From Streptomyces bluensis (GTDB lineage: Bacteria > Actinomycetota > Actinomycetes > Streptomycetales > Streptomycetaceae), in contig NZ_BMVM01000002.1 of the NCBI RefSeq assembly GCF_014650715.1, positions 868,001 to 932,000 on the forward strand: 64,000 bases of DNA, given 5' to 3'. Below the pieces are notes generated by a model, which had not been told where the DNA came from, made no database searches, and saw nothing but the letters and a program-made list of their open reading frames with translations. This document shows positions 1 to 8,103 of this stretch, piece by piece. The stretch's first letter is position 1. Each line of letters starts with the position of its first letter. Position numbers and translations under genes: made by a program.

Positions 1-140
1 TGCAGGTGGCGTTCTTCGTGGCCCAGTTGGTGGCGCTGGTGAGCATCTGGCAGCAGCTGAAGGGGAACGACCCGATGGTCCTGATCCAGCCGAACACGCC
101 CGGCGAGAGCTCCGGGGGGAGCCCTGAGGGGGCTCCCTGA
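1..140 (+). CDS. C-terminal end of an unknown protein (partial)
   Basis: The window opens inside a plus-strand reading frame that ends with TGA at 138-140. The visible 45 residues are first hydrophobic and aromatic (VAFFVAQLVALVSIW), then hydrophilic with a Gly/Ser/Pro-rich tail (TPGESSGGSPEGAP). Third codon positions are G or C as expected for a coding frame. The hydrophobic part could be the end of a membrane or packed helix. The family cannot be named because the body of the gene lies outside the window. Confidence 0.5.
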   Translation, partial: QVAFFVAQLVALVSIWQQLKGNDPMVLIQPNTPGESSGGSPEGAP

Positions 141-147
141 CCCGCCC

Positions 148-342
148 CTACGAGGTGTACTGCCGCACGAACGCGCCCCATGCGGCGGCGCCGACGAGGA
201 TGACGGGGCCGTGGGGGGACTTGCTGTCACGGACGGGGACGAGTCCGGGGACTCCGTCGGCGACTTCGACGCAGCTGCCTCCGTTGTCGTCGCTGTAGCT
301 GCTCTTGCGCCAGCGGGCGAGGCTCAGGTCGTACTCGCGCAT
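148..342 (-). CDS. DUF397 domain protein, partner of the adjacent HTH regulator
   Basis: A 64-residue protein starting MREYDLSLARWRKSSYS and containing the hallmarks of DUF397: W-R-K-S-S-Y-S, GGSCVEVA, VRDSKSPHGP and a final WGAFV. I chose the ATG at 340-342; longer upstream codons are only the shadow of the previous gene. The start overlaps the end of the HTH gene by 19 bases, so the two are probably translationally coupled. In Streptomyces such pairs of an Scr1-type HTH protein with a small DUF397 protein are very numerous and have been likened to toxin-antitoxin or regulator-antagonist pairs. The function of this copy is unknown. Confidence 0.9.
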   Translation of the reverse strand: MREYDLSLARWRKSSYSDDNGGSCVEVADGVPGLVPVRDSKSPHGPVILVGAAAWGAFVRQYTS

Positions 343-1157
343 CGTCTGTGGTCCTCCGCCGCCGATTCGATCAGGGCGAGGGACGCCTCCGGCGGCAGTG
401 CGGCGGCCCTGAGCAGATCGTATGTTCCCTGCACACGCTTCACCAGGGCTGGATCGTCCAGCAGGTTCCCCGAATACACCGCCTCCGTATAGGCAGTTGG
501 CGGCGCATCCTCGAACTCGAAGAGCGTGACCATCCGGCCCATGAGCGGGTACGCCCCGACCGAGGTCGGCAGAACCTGCACCAGAACCTTCCGTTGCCGC
601 GCCAGATCCGCGATGTGATCCAACTGCTGGGCCATCTCGACCCCGCTGCCAACCGGAATACGCAGTACGTGCTCGTGCAGGATCACCCAATACACGGGCC
701 GGGTAGCGTCGTCCAGGATCCGTGCCCGCTCGATGCGAGCGGCCACCTTCTCCTCGATGTGCGCCTCAGTGACGAAGGGGTTGCTCGCCAGCGTCACCGC
801 TCGGATGTATGCGACTGTCTGCAACAGCCCCGGCACCAGCGCCGGCGCGAACTCACAGATCTTCGTGGCCGTCCGCTCCAGCTCCACAACCGCCGCGAAG
901 TAATCCGCGTACCGCTTGTCATCAATCAGCTTTCGCCACGTGCGCTCGAAAAAACCATCGGATTGCAGCACCTCGTCAATCCGCTGCGCCACATCCAACT
1001 GCGGCTTACGAATCGCCTGTTCGAACTGCCCGATGTACCCCCCGGAGACGAATACCCGTGCCCCCAACTCGACTTGAGTAAGTCCCGCGTCTTCCCGGCG
1101 CCGCTTCAACTCCGCCCCGAAGAACTCCCACGCGGCCTGCCGCGAACCGTTGGCCAT
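324..1157 (-). CDS. Helix-turn-helix protein with DUF5753 (Scr1-type regulator)
   Basis: 277 residues. Residues about 15-70 form an XRE-type HTH (LKRRREDAGLTQVELGARV, then GGYIGQFEQAIRKP). The rest, from about residue 85, matches the DUF5753 domain of Scr1-like proteins (FAPALVPGLLQT, HEHVLRIPVG, HIADLARQRKVLVQVLP). The protein should be a DNA-binding regulator acting with the DUF397 protein whose gene overlaps its end. Related pairs in Streptomyces affect development and antibiotic production; nothing here tells which targets this one has. Start is the ATG at 1155-1157. Confidence 0.92.
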   Translation of the reverse strand: MANGSRQAAWEFFGAELKRRREDAGLTQVELGARVFVSGGYIGQFEQAIRKPQLDVAQRIDEVLQSDGFFERTWRKLIDDKRYADYFAAVVELERTATKICEFAPALVPGLLQTVAYIRAVTLASNPFVTEAHIEEKVAARIERARILDDATRPVYWVILHEHVLRIPVGSGVEMAQQLDHIADLARQRKVLVQVLPTSVGAYPLMGRMVTLFEFEDAPPTAYTEAVYSGNLLDDPALVKRVQGTYDLLRAAALPPEASLALIESAAEDHRRCASTT

Positions 1158-1272
1158 GACCGATCCCCTCGCGCTGCCCCGATCTTGTAGGGCACAGACT
1201 GCTGCCGAGTGTAGGCGCAGAGCGTCACCATGGAGATGCGAAGAGTGAAACCCAACAGGTCAGGGGAGCAGC

Positions 1273-1500
1273 GTGAAGGCAGAAAACGCATCACTCGGGG
1301 GACGACACTCGGCGCTCTGCGTCGAAGAGGCGGAGGAAACGGTGGAGGAATTGCGGCAGGCGCTCGCGAGGGCCGGAATTGTGCTGCCGTCACTACGGAT
1401 CGACCCGGCAACTCTCGCGCGGGAGGCGCCCTGTCCGCTGGTGGTACTGGGCGGCTGCTCCGTCACCGTCGCGGCACGCCTCGCGGCGGCGTTGCGGTGA
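1273..1500 (+). CDS. Small conserved Streptomyces-type protein, function unknown
   Basis: 75 residues with a GTG start at 1273 preceded by a purine-rich ribosome site (AGGGGAGC). The middle is acidic and probably helical (EEAEETVEELRQALARAG), followed by a short hydrophobic end (PLVVLGGCSVTVAARLAAAL). The stop overlaps the GTG of the next gene (GTGA), so the two are one translational unit. I do not recognise a characterised family; a location next to Scr1/DUF397 pairs is common for such small genes in Streptomyces. Confidence 0.7.
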   Translation: MKAENASLGGRHSALCVEEAEETVEELRQALARAGIVLPSLRIDPATLAREAPCPLVVLGGCSVTVAARLAAALR

Positions 1501-1727
1501 GCGATACGAGCGAGAGACCGCCGATCGGGACGTACGCCGTCGACACCCTTACCGGGAGAGTGGGCCGGGTCATGGGGTACGAGGGGCCGTATGTGCAGCT
1601 GAGACCGGTGGGCGGGGGCCGGGAGTGGGACTGCGCGCCCGAGTGCCTGCGGGCCGCGACGACGATAGAACGGCTGCGCGCGGCGACGGCGTACGAGAAC
1701 GCGAGGAGCAGGGGCGAGGTTCCTTGA
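1497..1727 (+). CDS. Small conserved protein (GTYAVD-GRVG type), function unknown
   Basis: 76 residues from the GTG at 1497, which overlaps the upstream stop. The core GTYAVDTLTGRVGRVMG followed by YVQLRPVGGGREWDC looks like a small beta-barrel, and such short proteins recur across Streptomyces genomes. The C-terminal third is a charged helix (TTIERLRAATAYENARSRG). No enzymatic motif is visible. It may act with the protein encoded immediately upstream. Confidence 0.75.
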   Translation: MSDTSERPPIGTYAVDTLTGRVGRVMGYEGPYVQLRPVGGGREWDCAPECLRAATTIERLRAATAYENARSRGEVP

Positions 1728-1765
1728 AGGCCGCCAGGCCTTGACGGGCGTCGTCCTCAACACCG

Positions 1766-1791
1766 GGTGGGGCTGGCTCTCCAGCCCCACC
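1766..1791 (+). terminator. Strong hairpin terminator between the small genes and recO
   Basis: Perfect 11-bp inverted repeat GGTGGGGCTGG / CCAGCCCCACC around the loop CTCT, about 40 bases after the stop at 1727. There is no U tract, as is usual in Streptomyces. It separates the two-gene small-protein unit from recO. Confidence 0.75.
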
Positions 1792-1866
1792 GGGCCTGTC
1801 CCCCCTCCGGGCGGCACCCAAGCCGCTCCGGCCCGCCGCACACGCGCCGTAGGCGAGAATGGGTGC

Positions 1867-2616
1867 ATGAGTCTGTTCCGCGACGACGGCATCGTGCTGC
1901 GCACCCAGAAGCTGGGTGAGGCGGACCGGATCATCACGCTGCTCACCCGGGGGCACGGACGGGTCCGGGCCGTGGCACGCGGCGTACGGCGGACGAAGTC
2001 CAAGTTCGGGGCCCGCCTCGAACCCTTCTCCCACGTGGACGTGCAGTTCTTCGCCCGCGGGAGCGACCTGGTCGGGCGCGGGCTGCCGCTGTGCACGCAG
2101 AGCGAGACGATAGCCCCGTACGGTGGTGGGATCGTCGCCGACTACGCCCGGTACACGGCCGGGACGGCGATGCTGGAGACCGCCGAGCGGTTCACCGACC
2201 ACGAGGGTGAGCCGGCCGTGCAGCAGTACCTGCTGCTCGTCGGCGGGCTGCGCACGCTGGCCCGCGGGGAGCACGCGCCGCATCTCGTCCTGGACGCGTT
2301 CCTGCTGCGTTCCCTCGCCGTGAACGGCTACGCGCCCACCTTCAGCGACTGTGCGAAGTGCGGGCTGCCGGGACCGAACCGGTTCTTCTCGGTGGCGTCC
2401 GGCGGGTCCGTGTGCGGCGACTGCCGGGTGCCCGGCAGTGTCGTACCGTCTCCGCAGGCCCTCGAACTGCTCGGTGCGCTGCTCACGGGGGACTGGGAGA
2501 CGGCGGACGCGTGCGAGCCTCGGTATGTGCGGGAGGGCAGCGGGCTGGTGTCCGCGTATCTGCACTGGCACCTGGAACGAGGGCTGCGCTCCCTGCGGTA
2601 CGTAGAGAAGTCCTGA
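1867..2616 (+). CDS. recO: DNA repair protein RecO
   Basis: 249 residues. The N-terminal OB-fold region reads [19 protein letters not shown], followed by [15 protein letters not shown] typical of RecO. A zinc-binding pair is visible at about residues 162-191 (CAKCG and CGDC). RecO loads RecA onto SSB-coated single-stranded DNA in the RecFOR pathway. The ATG at 1867 is chosen because translation upstream of it only reads through the terminator hairpin. uppS follows 29 bases downstream, and recO-uppS is the usual actinobacterial pairing. Confidence 0.97.
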   Translation: MSLFRDDGIVLRTQKLGEADRIITLLTRGHGRVRAVARGVRRTKSKFGARLEPFSHVDVQFFARGSDLVGRGLPLCTQSETIAPYGGGIVADYARYTAGTAMLETAERFTDHEGEPAVQQYLLLVGGLRTLARGEHAPHLVLDAFLLRSLAVNGYAPTFSDCAKCGLPGPNRFFSVASGGSVCGDCRVPGSVVPSPQALELLGALLTGDWETADACEPRYVREGSGLVSAYLHWHLERGLRSLRYVEKS

Positions 2617-2645
2617 AGAAGCAAGCACGAGGAGACGAGAAGCAC

Positions 2646-3485
2646 ATGGTCGTACGCGGGATCCTGGGGCGGCAGCGCCGCGAGTACAGGACGCCGGAGC
2701 CGCACCCGTCCGGCGCCCGCCCGCCGAAACTCCCCGGCGAGCTGGTCCCGGACCATGTGGCGATCGTCATGGACGGCAACGGCCGCTGGGCCAAGGAGCG
2801 CGGTCTGCCGCGCACCGAGGGGCACAAGGTCGGCGCCGAGTGCGTGCTGGACGTGCTCCAGGGCGCGATCGAGATCGGTGTCGGGAACATCTCGCTGTAC
2901 GCCTTCTCCACGGAGAACTGGAAGCGCTCGCCGGACGAGGTGCGCTTCCTGATGAACTTCAACCGGGACTTCATCCGCAAGACCCGGGACACGCTCGACG
3001 ACCTCGGCATCCGGGTGCGCTGGGTGGGCCGTATGCCCAAGCTGTGGAGGTCGGTCGCCAAGGAGCTCCAGGTCGCCCAGGAGCAGACCAAGGGCAATGA
3101 CCGGCTCACGCTGTACTTCTGCATGAACTACGGCGGCCGCGCGGAGATCGCCGACGCGGCGCAGGCCCTGGCGGAGGACGTGAAGGCGGGCCGGCTCGAC
3201 CCGTCGAAGGTCAACGAGAAGACCTTCGCGCGGTACCTCTACTACCCGGACATGCCTGACGTGGACCTGTTCCTGCGTCCGAGCGGCGAGCAGCGCACCT
3301 CCAACTACCTGCTCTGGCAGAGCGCGTACGCCGAGATGGTCTTCCAGGACGTGCTGTGGCCCGACTTCGACCGGCGTGATCTGTGGCGCGCATGCGTCGA
3401 GTTCGCGTCGCGCGACCGCCGCTTCGGCGGCGCGATCCCGAACGAGGAGCTGCTGGCCATGGAGGGCCGGACCGAGCAGAGCTGA
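2646..3485 (+). CDS. uppS: Isoprenyl transferase (undecaprenyl diphosphate synthase type)
   Basis: 279 residues with the cis-prenyltransferase signature: [11 protein letters not shown] (pyrophosphate-binding Asp and Asn), [11 protein letters not shown], and the C-terminal [15 protein letters not shown]. The enzyme adds isopentenyl units in cis to build the C55 lipid carrier for peptidoglycan and other envelope polymers. A ribosome site (GAGGAGA) precedes the ATG. Streptomycetes often carry a second paralogue elsewhere, so I cannot say whether this is the main UPP synthase. Confidence 0.95.
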   Translation: MVVRGILGRQRREYRTPEPHPSGARPPKLPGELVPDHVAIVMDGNGRWAKERGLPRTEGHKVGAECVLDVLQGAIEIGVGNISLYAFSTENWKRSPDEVRFLMNFNRDFIRKTRDTLDDLGIRVRWVGRMPKLWRSVAKELQVAQEQTKGNDRLTLYFCMNYGGRAEIADAAQALAEDVKAGRLDPSKVNEKTFARYLYYPDMPDVDLFLRPSGEQRTSNYLLWQSAYAEMVFQDVLWPDFDRRDLWRACVEFASRDRRFGGAIPNEELLAMEGRTEQS

Positions 3486-3502
3486 GGTCTGAGGCGCCCG
3501 CC

Positions 3503-4273
3503 TCACGGGAGGTCACGCCGCTCCACCGGGAAGTACTGCCGGGGCGTCACTCCCACGATCCGCCGGAACGCCGCCACGAACGAGCTGGCGGAGGCGTAGC
3601 CCACACGGCGGGCGACGGACTCGACCGGGAGGCCCTCGGCGAGGAGCGGCATCGCGGCGCGCATGCGCAGGCGTTCGCGCCACTGGCCGAACGCCAGCCC
3701 GGTGTCGCTGACGAACAGGCGGGCCAGCGTCCGCGCGCTGGCACCGACCTGGGTGCCCCAGGAGTCGAGGGAGCGGCTGTCGGCGGGGTCGGCGGTGAGG
3801 GCATCGGCGATCGCGCGGGCGCGCGGGTCGCGCGGCACGGTCACTGCGACGCTCGTCACGGGGACGGGGTGCAGGATGTCCAGGAGGACCGCCTCCGCGC
3901 GGGAGCGGGCCTCCGGCGTCAGGTCGGTGCGCACCAGGTGGTCGATGAGGGAGCGCAGCAGCGGGCCGGCCTCCAGCACCGTCGGCTCCCGCCAGTCGAG
4001 CTGCGGGCAGCTCTCCGGGTTCACATACGGGCTGCGCATCACCGCGTCGCCCGCCGACTCCGTCGTGTGGGGCGTGCCCGCGGGGATCCACAGGGCGAGC
4101 GAGGGCGGCAGCAGCCAGGAGCCCTGCTCGGTGGTGACGCGGAGCAACCCTTTGGCCGACCAGGCGAGTTGATGCGCGTCGTGCCAGTGCTGGGGGAAGG
4201 CCGTGCCGCGCGGCATGGCGAAGTGGCCGATGAAGATCGCAGTCGGGGCGGGCCACTGTCCGTTTCGCGACAT
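3503..4273 (-). CDS. AraC-family transcriptional regulator with N-terminal cupin
   Basis: 256 residues from the ATG at 4271-4273. The N-terminal half is a cupin-like sensor (FPQHWHDAHQLAWS, SLALWIPAGTPHTT). The C-terminal two-HTH AraC domain reads WGTQVGASARTLARLF, then ESVARRVGYASASSFVAAFRR and GVTPRQYF. It converges on uppS with only 17 bases between stops. The divergent methyltransferase gene 56 bases away is a possible target, but no clear operator is seen. Confidence 0.93.
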   Translation of the reverse strand: MSRNGQWPAPTAIFIGHFAMPRGTAFPQHWHDAHQLAWSAKGLLRVTTEQGSWLLPPSLALWIPAGTPHTTESAGDAVMRSPYVNPESCPQLDWREPTVLEAGPLLRSLIDHLVRTDLTPEARSRAEAVLLDILHPVPVTSVAVTVPRDPRARAIADALTADPADSRSLDSWGTQVGASARTLARLFVSDTGLAFGQWRERLRMRAAMPLLAEGLPVESVARRVGYASASSFVAAFRRIVGVTPRQYFPVERRDLP

Positions 4274-4329
4274 GGGACGGCAGCCTAGCCCGTGGTGGAC
4301 ACGGGCAGGCCGCTCGTAGCGTCGATGGC

Positions 4330-4902
4330 ATGCCGATGAACCTGGTCCACCGCAAGCTGTGCAGCTCCGAGAAGTGGGCACGGATGACGAAGGAGCGTCT
4401 GCTGCCTTGGGCGCTCGCCGACGTCGAGCTGGGTGAGGACGTGGTGGAGATCGGTCCCGGTTACGGGGCCAATCTGCGCGTGCTCGTGGAGCGGGTGCCC
4501 CGCCTCACCGCCGTCGAGATCGACGACGCGACCGCCCGTATGCTGCGGGACACCTGGGGCGGGCGCGTCCGCGTCCTGCACGCGGACGGCGCCGCGATGC
4601 CCCTGCCCGACGCGTCGTACGACTCGGTCGTCTGCTTCACGATGCTGCACCACGTGCCGACCGCCGAGCAGCAGGACCGCATCTTCGCGGAGGCCTTCCG
4701 TGTGCTGCGCCCCGGCGGCGTCTTCGCCGGCAGCGACAGCCTGCCGAGCTTCCGCTTCCGGATTCTCCACCTCGGCGACACGAACAACACGATCGATCCG
4801 GACGCCTTCCCCGACCGCCTTGCCAGGGCGGGTTTCACGGACGTGTCCCTGGACCCGCACCCCGAGGCCAACGGCTTCCGCTTCCGGGCCCGCCGCCCTT
4901 GA
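4330..4902 (+). CDS. Class I SAM-dependent methyltransferase
   Basis: 190 residues. Motif I is VVEIGPGYGANL, the acidic end of strand 2 is VEIDDATA, and motif IV is VVCFTMLHHVP, followed by a Pro-Gly-Gly turn (RPGGVFAGSDS) as in UbiE/COQ5-like enzymes. The substrate is unknown. ATG at 4330 is used; an in-frame ATG two codons later (4336) is equally possible. The gene ends 6 bases before the convergent phosphatase gene. Confidence 0.9.
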   Translation: MPMNLVHRKLCSSEKWARMTKERLLPWALADVELGEDVVEIGPGYGANLRVLVERVPRLTAVEIDDATARMLRDTWGGRVRVLHADGAAMPLPDASYDSVVCFTMLHHVPTAEQQDRIFAEAFRVLRPGGVFAGSDSLPSFRFRILHLGDTNNTIDPDAFPDRLARAGFTDVSLDPHPEANGFRFRARRP

Positions 4903-4908
4903 GGACCC

Positions 4909-5349
4909 TCACGTGACGGGAGCCGCGAAGCGCCGTACGTACCGTCGCTGCCACGGTGTCTCCACCGCGTGCCGGTCGTAGTGCTCGCGCACGTACGCCA
5001 CCGCCTCCTCCGGGCGTACGCCGTCCAGGACCGCGAGGCAGGCCAGGGCGGTGCCCGTGCGGCCCCGGCCGCCGCCGCAGGCGAGTTCCACACGCTCGGT
5101 GGCGGTACGGGCCCAGACGTCCCGGAGCATCTTCTCGGCCCGCGCGCGGTCGCTGGGCAGGCGGAAGTCGGGCCAGCGCAACCAGTCGGCGGCCCACGGG
5201 ACTTCGGGTGGCTGTCTGCCGAGGAGGTACACGGCGTACGTGGGGGTGGGGCCCTCCGGGAGGGGGTGACGCAGGCCCCTGCCGCGCACCAGGCGTCCGG
5301 ACGGCAGGCGCAGCACGCCGGGGTCGGTCGGCTTCCAGGGCTCGGTCAT
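4909..5349 (-). CDS. Protein-tyrosine-phosphatase-like protein
   Basis: 146 residues. The P-loop is CGGGRGR followed by TGTALACLA, which satisfies the C-x5-R rule of cysteine phosphatases. The residue before the catalytic Cys is Ala instead of the usual His, so activity may be altered. The C-terminal half (RPEEAVAYVREHYDRHAVETPWQRRYVRRF) resembles dual-specificity phosphatase-like proteins of actinobacteria. Target unknown. The gene converges on the methyltransferase gene. Confidence 0.8.
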   Translation of the reverse strand: MTEPWKPTDPGVLRLPSGRLVRGRGLRHPLPEGPTPTYAVYLLGRQPPEVPWAADWLRWPDFRLPSDRARAEKMLRDVWARTATERVELACGGGRGRTGTALACLAVLDGVRPEEAVAYVREHYDRHAVETPWQRRYVRRFAAPVT

Positions 5350-5389
5350 CGGGTCAGCTTAGGCACGGCCCGTGGGAAGCAGAGGGCGT

Positions 5390-6148
5390 TCAGCCGACCC
5401 CGCGCGACTCCTGTGCCGCCCTCGCCTCGATGCCGCGGAAGTGGTCGGCCATCGCACGCTGGGCGGCCTCGATGTCGTGGGCCCGTAGCGCGGTGACGAT
5501 GTCGCGGTGGCGGCGCACCGTGAGCTCGGGGGCCGGGTCGTCCGTCCAGCCACGGGCGCCCGAGACCCGGCGGAAGACCGTCCAGAAGGCGCCGAGCAGC
5601 TGCGGCACGAGCGCGTTGCCGAGGGGCGCGTACAGCAGTTCGTGGAACTCGCGGTCCAGTTCGGGGAACGGCTCCCCCGCCTTCCCGGCCGCCTCCATAC
5701 GGTCGACCACCGCTTCCAGACGGTCCAGATCGGTGTCGGACAGCGTGGCCGCGGCCCGGCGGATCAGGCCCTCCTCCAGTACCTCGCGCACCTGGAGGAT
5801 CTCGGCCAGGGCGCCCGGATCGTCGTCGGGCCGGGCGAGCGTGCGGAAGGTCAGACCGTCGACGAGGGGGGTCAGCGAGGCCTGGCCGACGTAGGTGCCG
5901 TAGCCGTGCCGGATGTCGACTATGTCGAGGGCCTGGAGCGCCTTGAGTGCCTCCCGGACGGAGTTGCGGCTCACGCCGAGGTCCCCCATCAGCTCCGTCT
6001 CGGTGGGCAGCGGCGCGCCCGGCCGGAGCTTGCGGTCGAGGATCAGCTGCATCACGTCGCGCTGGACCTGGCTGCTCACCCGCCGCTCGGGCCGACGCCG
6101 GTTCCCGGTCTCCTGAGACATGCGCCGCATCGTACGCTCACTGGACAT
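5390..6148 (-). CDS. FadR-subfamily GntR transcriptional regulator
   Basis: 252 residues. The winged HTH reads LPTETELMGDLGVSRNSVREALKALQ, followed by the wing IRHGYGTYV. The C-terminal FCD-type all-helical domain (LQVREVLEEGLIRRAA, DREFHELLYAPLGN, HRDIVTALRAHDIEAAQRAM) normally binds a small acid and a metal. I chose the ATG at 6146-6148 because GGAGGT lies 10 bases upstream; the longer ORF has no such site. It is divergent from the ABC transporter operon and is its likely regulator. Confidence 0.93.
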   Translation of the reverse strand: MSSERTMRRMSQETGNRRRPERRVSSQVQRDVMQLILDRKLRPGAPLPTETELMGDLGVSRNSVREALKALQALDIVDIRHGYGTYVGQASLTPLVDGLTFRTLARPDDDPGALAEILQVREVLEEGLIRRAAATLSDTDLDRLEAVVDRMEAAGKAGEPFPELDREFHELLYAPLGNALVPQLLGAFWTVFRRVSGARGWTDDPAPELTVRRHRDIVTALRAHDIEAAQRAMADHFRGIEARAAQESRGVG

Positions 6149-6240
6149 CCGACGTCCCACCTCCGGGGCGGTTTTCACCCTGCCATTGGTTCGCACCTGT
6201 GGAAGATACGGCATGCGACACGCCATTCGTGTGCGACCCC

Positions 6241-6269
6241 TTGACCGCCCCCACGACCCCTCTTATGGT
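6241..6269 (+). promoter_or_regulatory. Vegetative-type promoter of the ABC transporter operon
   Basis: TTGACC (6241-6246) and TATGGT (6264-6269) are separated by 17 bases, a very good match to a housekeeping sigma promoter. Transcription would start near 6276, giving a leader of about 90 bases before the GTG at 6365, which has the strong ribosome site AGGAGGA. Confidence 0.7.
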
Positions 6270-6284
6270 CACGCTGCTCCCTAT

Positions 6285-6297
6285 GACGTAGGACGTC
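6285..6297. promoter_or_regulatory. Palindromic operator candidate for the GntR regulator
   Basis: GACGT-AGG-ACGTC is a perfect inverted repeat lying about 10 bases downstream of the predicted transcription start of the transporter operon. A related half, GACGTC, occurs next to the regulator's own ribosome site (near 6150). The position suits repression of the operon by the divergent FadR-type protein. This is inference from position and symmetry only. Confidence 0.45.
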
Positions 6298-6364
6298 GTA
6301 TCTCCTCACCACATATTCAGTACTCCTCGTACTCCTCCCCTCCCGGACCCCTGTAGGAGGAACC

Positions 6365-8002
6365 GTGCGCGACGTGACCCCCGACGTACCGGCGCCGCAC
6401 CGCCGGTCGTTCCTGAAGTACTCCGGCGCACTGGGTGCCGCCGCAGCCATCTCCTCGTCGTTATCCGCCTGCTCGTCCGGGCCCGAGTCCACCAACGACA
6501 CCGGGGGCGGGCGCGGCGGGAACGGGACGCTGACCGCCGTCATCGGCTACGGCAACGACGGCAGCTGGGACCCCACACAGACGGCGTCCGCCTTCTGCAT
6601 GGCCGCCAACAACCACATCTACGAGGGCCTCCTCGACACCGACCCCATCTCGCGCGAGCCGTACGCGGCGCTCGCCACGGAGGTGCCGAGCGATCTCACC
6701 GGCACCTCCTGGAAGTTCACGCTGCGGGCGGGTGCGACGTTCCACGACGGGAAGCCGGTCACCGCCGACGACGTGGTGTTCGTGTTCGACCGGATTCTGG
6801 ACCCGGACACGCAGACCCTGGCCAAGGGGTTCTTCGTCAGCTGGCTCAAGGAAGTGCGGAAGATCGACGCGCAGAACGTCGAGCTGGTGCTGAAGTTCCC
6901 CTTCCCCGAGGGGGTTTCGCGGCTGACCCTCGCGAAGATCATGCCGAAGCACGTCTTCTCGCGGCCCGGCGCCTGGGAGGACGCCATCAGGGGCAAGGCG
7001 ATCGGCTCGGGACCGTACCGGCAGACCGCGCACCACCCGAAGTCCAACACGACGTTCGAGGCGTATGCCGACTACAACGGCCCGCGCAAGCCCGCCTTCA
7101 AGAAGATGAACTGGCTGACCATAGTGGACGCCTCCTCCCGCGTGGCGAAGATCTCGGGTGCCAGCGCCGGCTCGCAGATCGCGGACAACATCCCGTACGC
7201 CAACATCGCGCAGTTGGAGAAGGGCGGGCTGACCGTGAAGGGCGGCTCGGGGATGAACAACCTCTTCCTGATGTTCAACACCCGGCACAAGCCCTTCGAC
7301 GACGTACGGGTCCGGCAGGCGCTGCACTACGCCATCGACACCGAGAAGATGGTGGAGGTCGCGCTGAAGGGGCACGGGACGCCGTCCACGTCGTTCCTGA
7401 ACGAGGCGAACCCCACGTACCGGCGCGCGAAGACCGTGTACGACTACGACCCGGACAAGGCCAAGCGGCTGCTGAAGGAGGCCGGGGTCAGTGGGCTGAA
7501 GGTCGACATCCTGGCCGTGAACGTCAGCTGGATCGTCGACTGTCTGCCGACCATCAAGTCCTCCTGGGACGCGATCGGCGTCGAGACCACGCTGTCGCCG
7601 CAGGAGACCACGGCCGTCTTCACGAAGATGGACCAGAAGCAGGACTACCAGGTCGTCGCCGCCGCCTCGAACCCCAACCAGTTCGGTCTCGATGCCGATC
7701 TGATCATGCGGTACAACTACACGGCGACGAACCTCTGGATGCAGTACACCCGGTGGGCCGACAACTCCGTGGCCAAGCAGCTCTTCAAGGACATGGACCA
7801 GGCGACGCGGGAGCCGAACGCCGAGAAGAAGAAGGCGATGATCCAGGACTACGTCGATGTCGTCGCCGAGCAGGCCGTGCTGTACCCGGTGGTGCACACC
7901 GAGTTGATGACGGCGTGGGACCCGAAGCGGCTGGCGGGGATAAGGGCGCAGCCCTATCCGGGGATCAACCTGCTCCAGGCCAAGTGGGTTCAGTCACCGT
8001 GA
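6365..8002 (+). CDS. ABC transporter substrate-binding lipoprotein, oligopeptide (SBP family 5)
   Basis: 545 residues. The N-terminus has a twin-arginine signal (HRRSFLKYSGALGAAAA) and a lipobox LSACS, so it should be Tat-exported and lipid-anchored. The mature part is an SBP_bac_5 protein (FTLRAGATFHDGKPVTADDVVF, RVRQALHYAIDTEKMV). Such proteins bind peptides, nickel or sugars for DppBCDF-type importers. GTG start at 6365 with ribosome site AGGAGGA. First gene of an operon with the permeases, ATPases and a lyase. Confidence 0.94.
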   Translation: MRDVTPDVPAPHRRSFLKYSGALGAAAAISSSLSACSSGPESTNDTGGGRGGNGTLTAVIGYGNDGSWDPTQTASAFCMAANNHIYEGLLDTDPISREPYAALATEVPSDLTGTSWKFTLRAGATFHDGKPVTADDVVFVFDRILDPDTQTLAKGFFVSWLKEVRKIDAQNVELVLKFPFPEGVSRLTLAKIMPKHVFSRPGAWEDAIRGKAIGSGPYRQTAHHPKSNTTFEAYADYNGPRKPAFKKMNWLTIVDASSRVAKISGASAGSQIADNIPYANIAQLEKGGLTVKGGSGMNNLFLMFNTRHKPFDDVRVRQALHYAIDTEKMVEVALKGHGTPSTSFLNEANPTYRRAKTVYDYDPDKAKRLLKEAGVSGLKVDILAVNVSWIVDCLPTIKSSWDAIGVETTLSPQETTAVFTKMDQKQDYQVVAAASNPNQFGLDADLIMRYNYTATNLWMQYTRWADNSVAKQLFKDMDQATREPNAEKKKAMIQDYVDVVAEQAVLYPVVHTELMTAWDPKRLAGIRAQPYPGINLLQAKWVQSP

Positions 8003-8103
8003 GCGCCGGAGTCGCTGGAGTCGCTCCAGTCGCTGGAGTCGCTCCAGTCACTGCCGTCGCTGGAATCACGGAAGTCACCGGAGTCACGGGAGTTCGTACG
8101 TGA
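7999..8103 (+). CDS. Possible 34-residue tripeptide-repeat bridging ORF
   Basis: The junction between binding protein and permease consists of 9-bp repeats that keep one frame open. A GTG at 7999 overlaps the stop of the binding protein (GTGA), and the frame ends in a TGA (8101-8103) that overlaps the GTG start of the permease. The encoded peptide would be VSAGVAGVAPVAGVAP and so on, a Val-Ala/Thr-Gly/Pro repeat. Both overlaps are of the translational-coupling type, which is striking. It has no ribosome site of its own. It may be a coupling device rather than a functional peptide, or a by-product of the repeat. Confidence 0.35.
   Translation: MSAGVAGVAPVAGVAPVTAVAGITEVTGVTGVRT
8011..8091. 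repeat. Nine-unit 9-bp tandem repeat at the SBP/permease junction
   Basis: Nine consecutive 9-mers, alternating GTCGCTGGA and GTCGCTCCA at first, then drifting to GTCACTGCC, ATCACGGAA, GTCACCGGA and GTCACGGGA. GGA and CCA ends are mutually complementary, so neighbouring units can pair into small hairpins in the mRNA. The array fills the whole gap between two cotranscribed genes. Confidence 0.9.
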
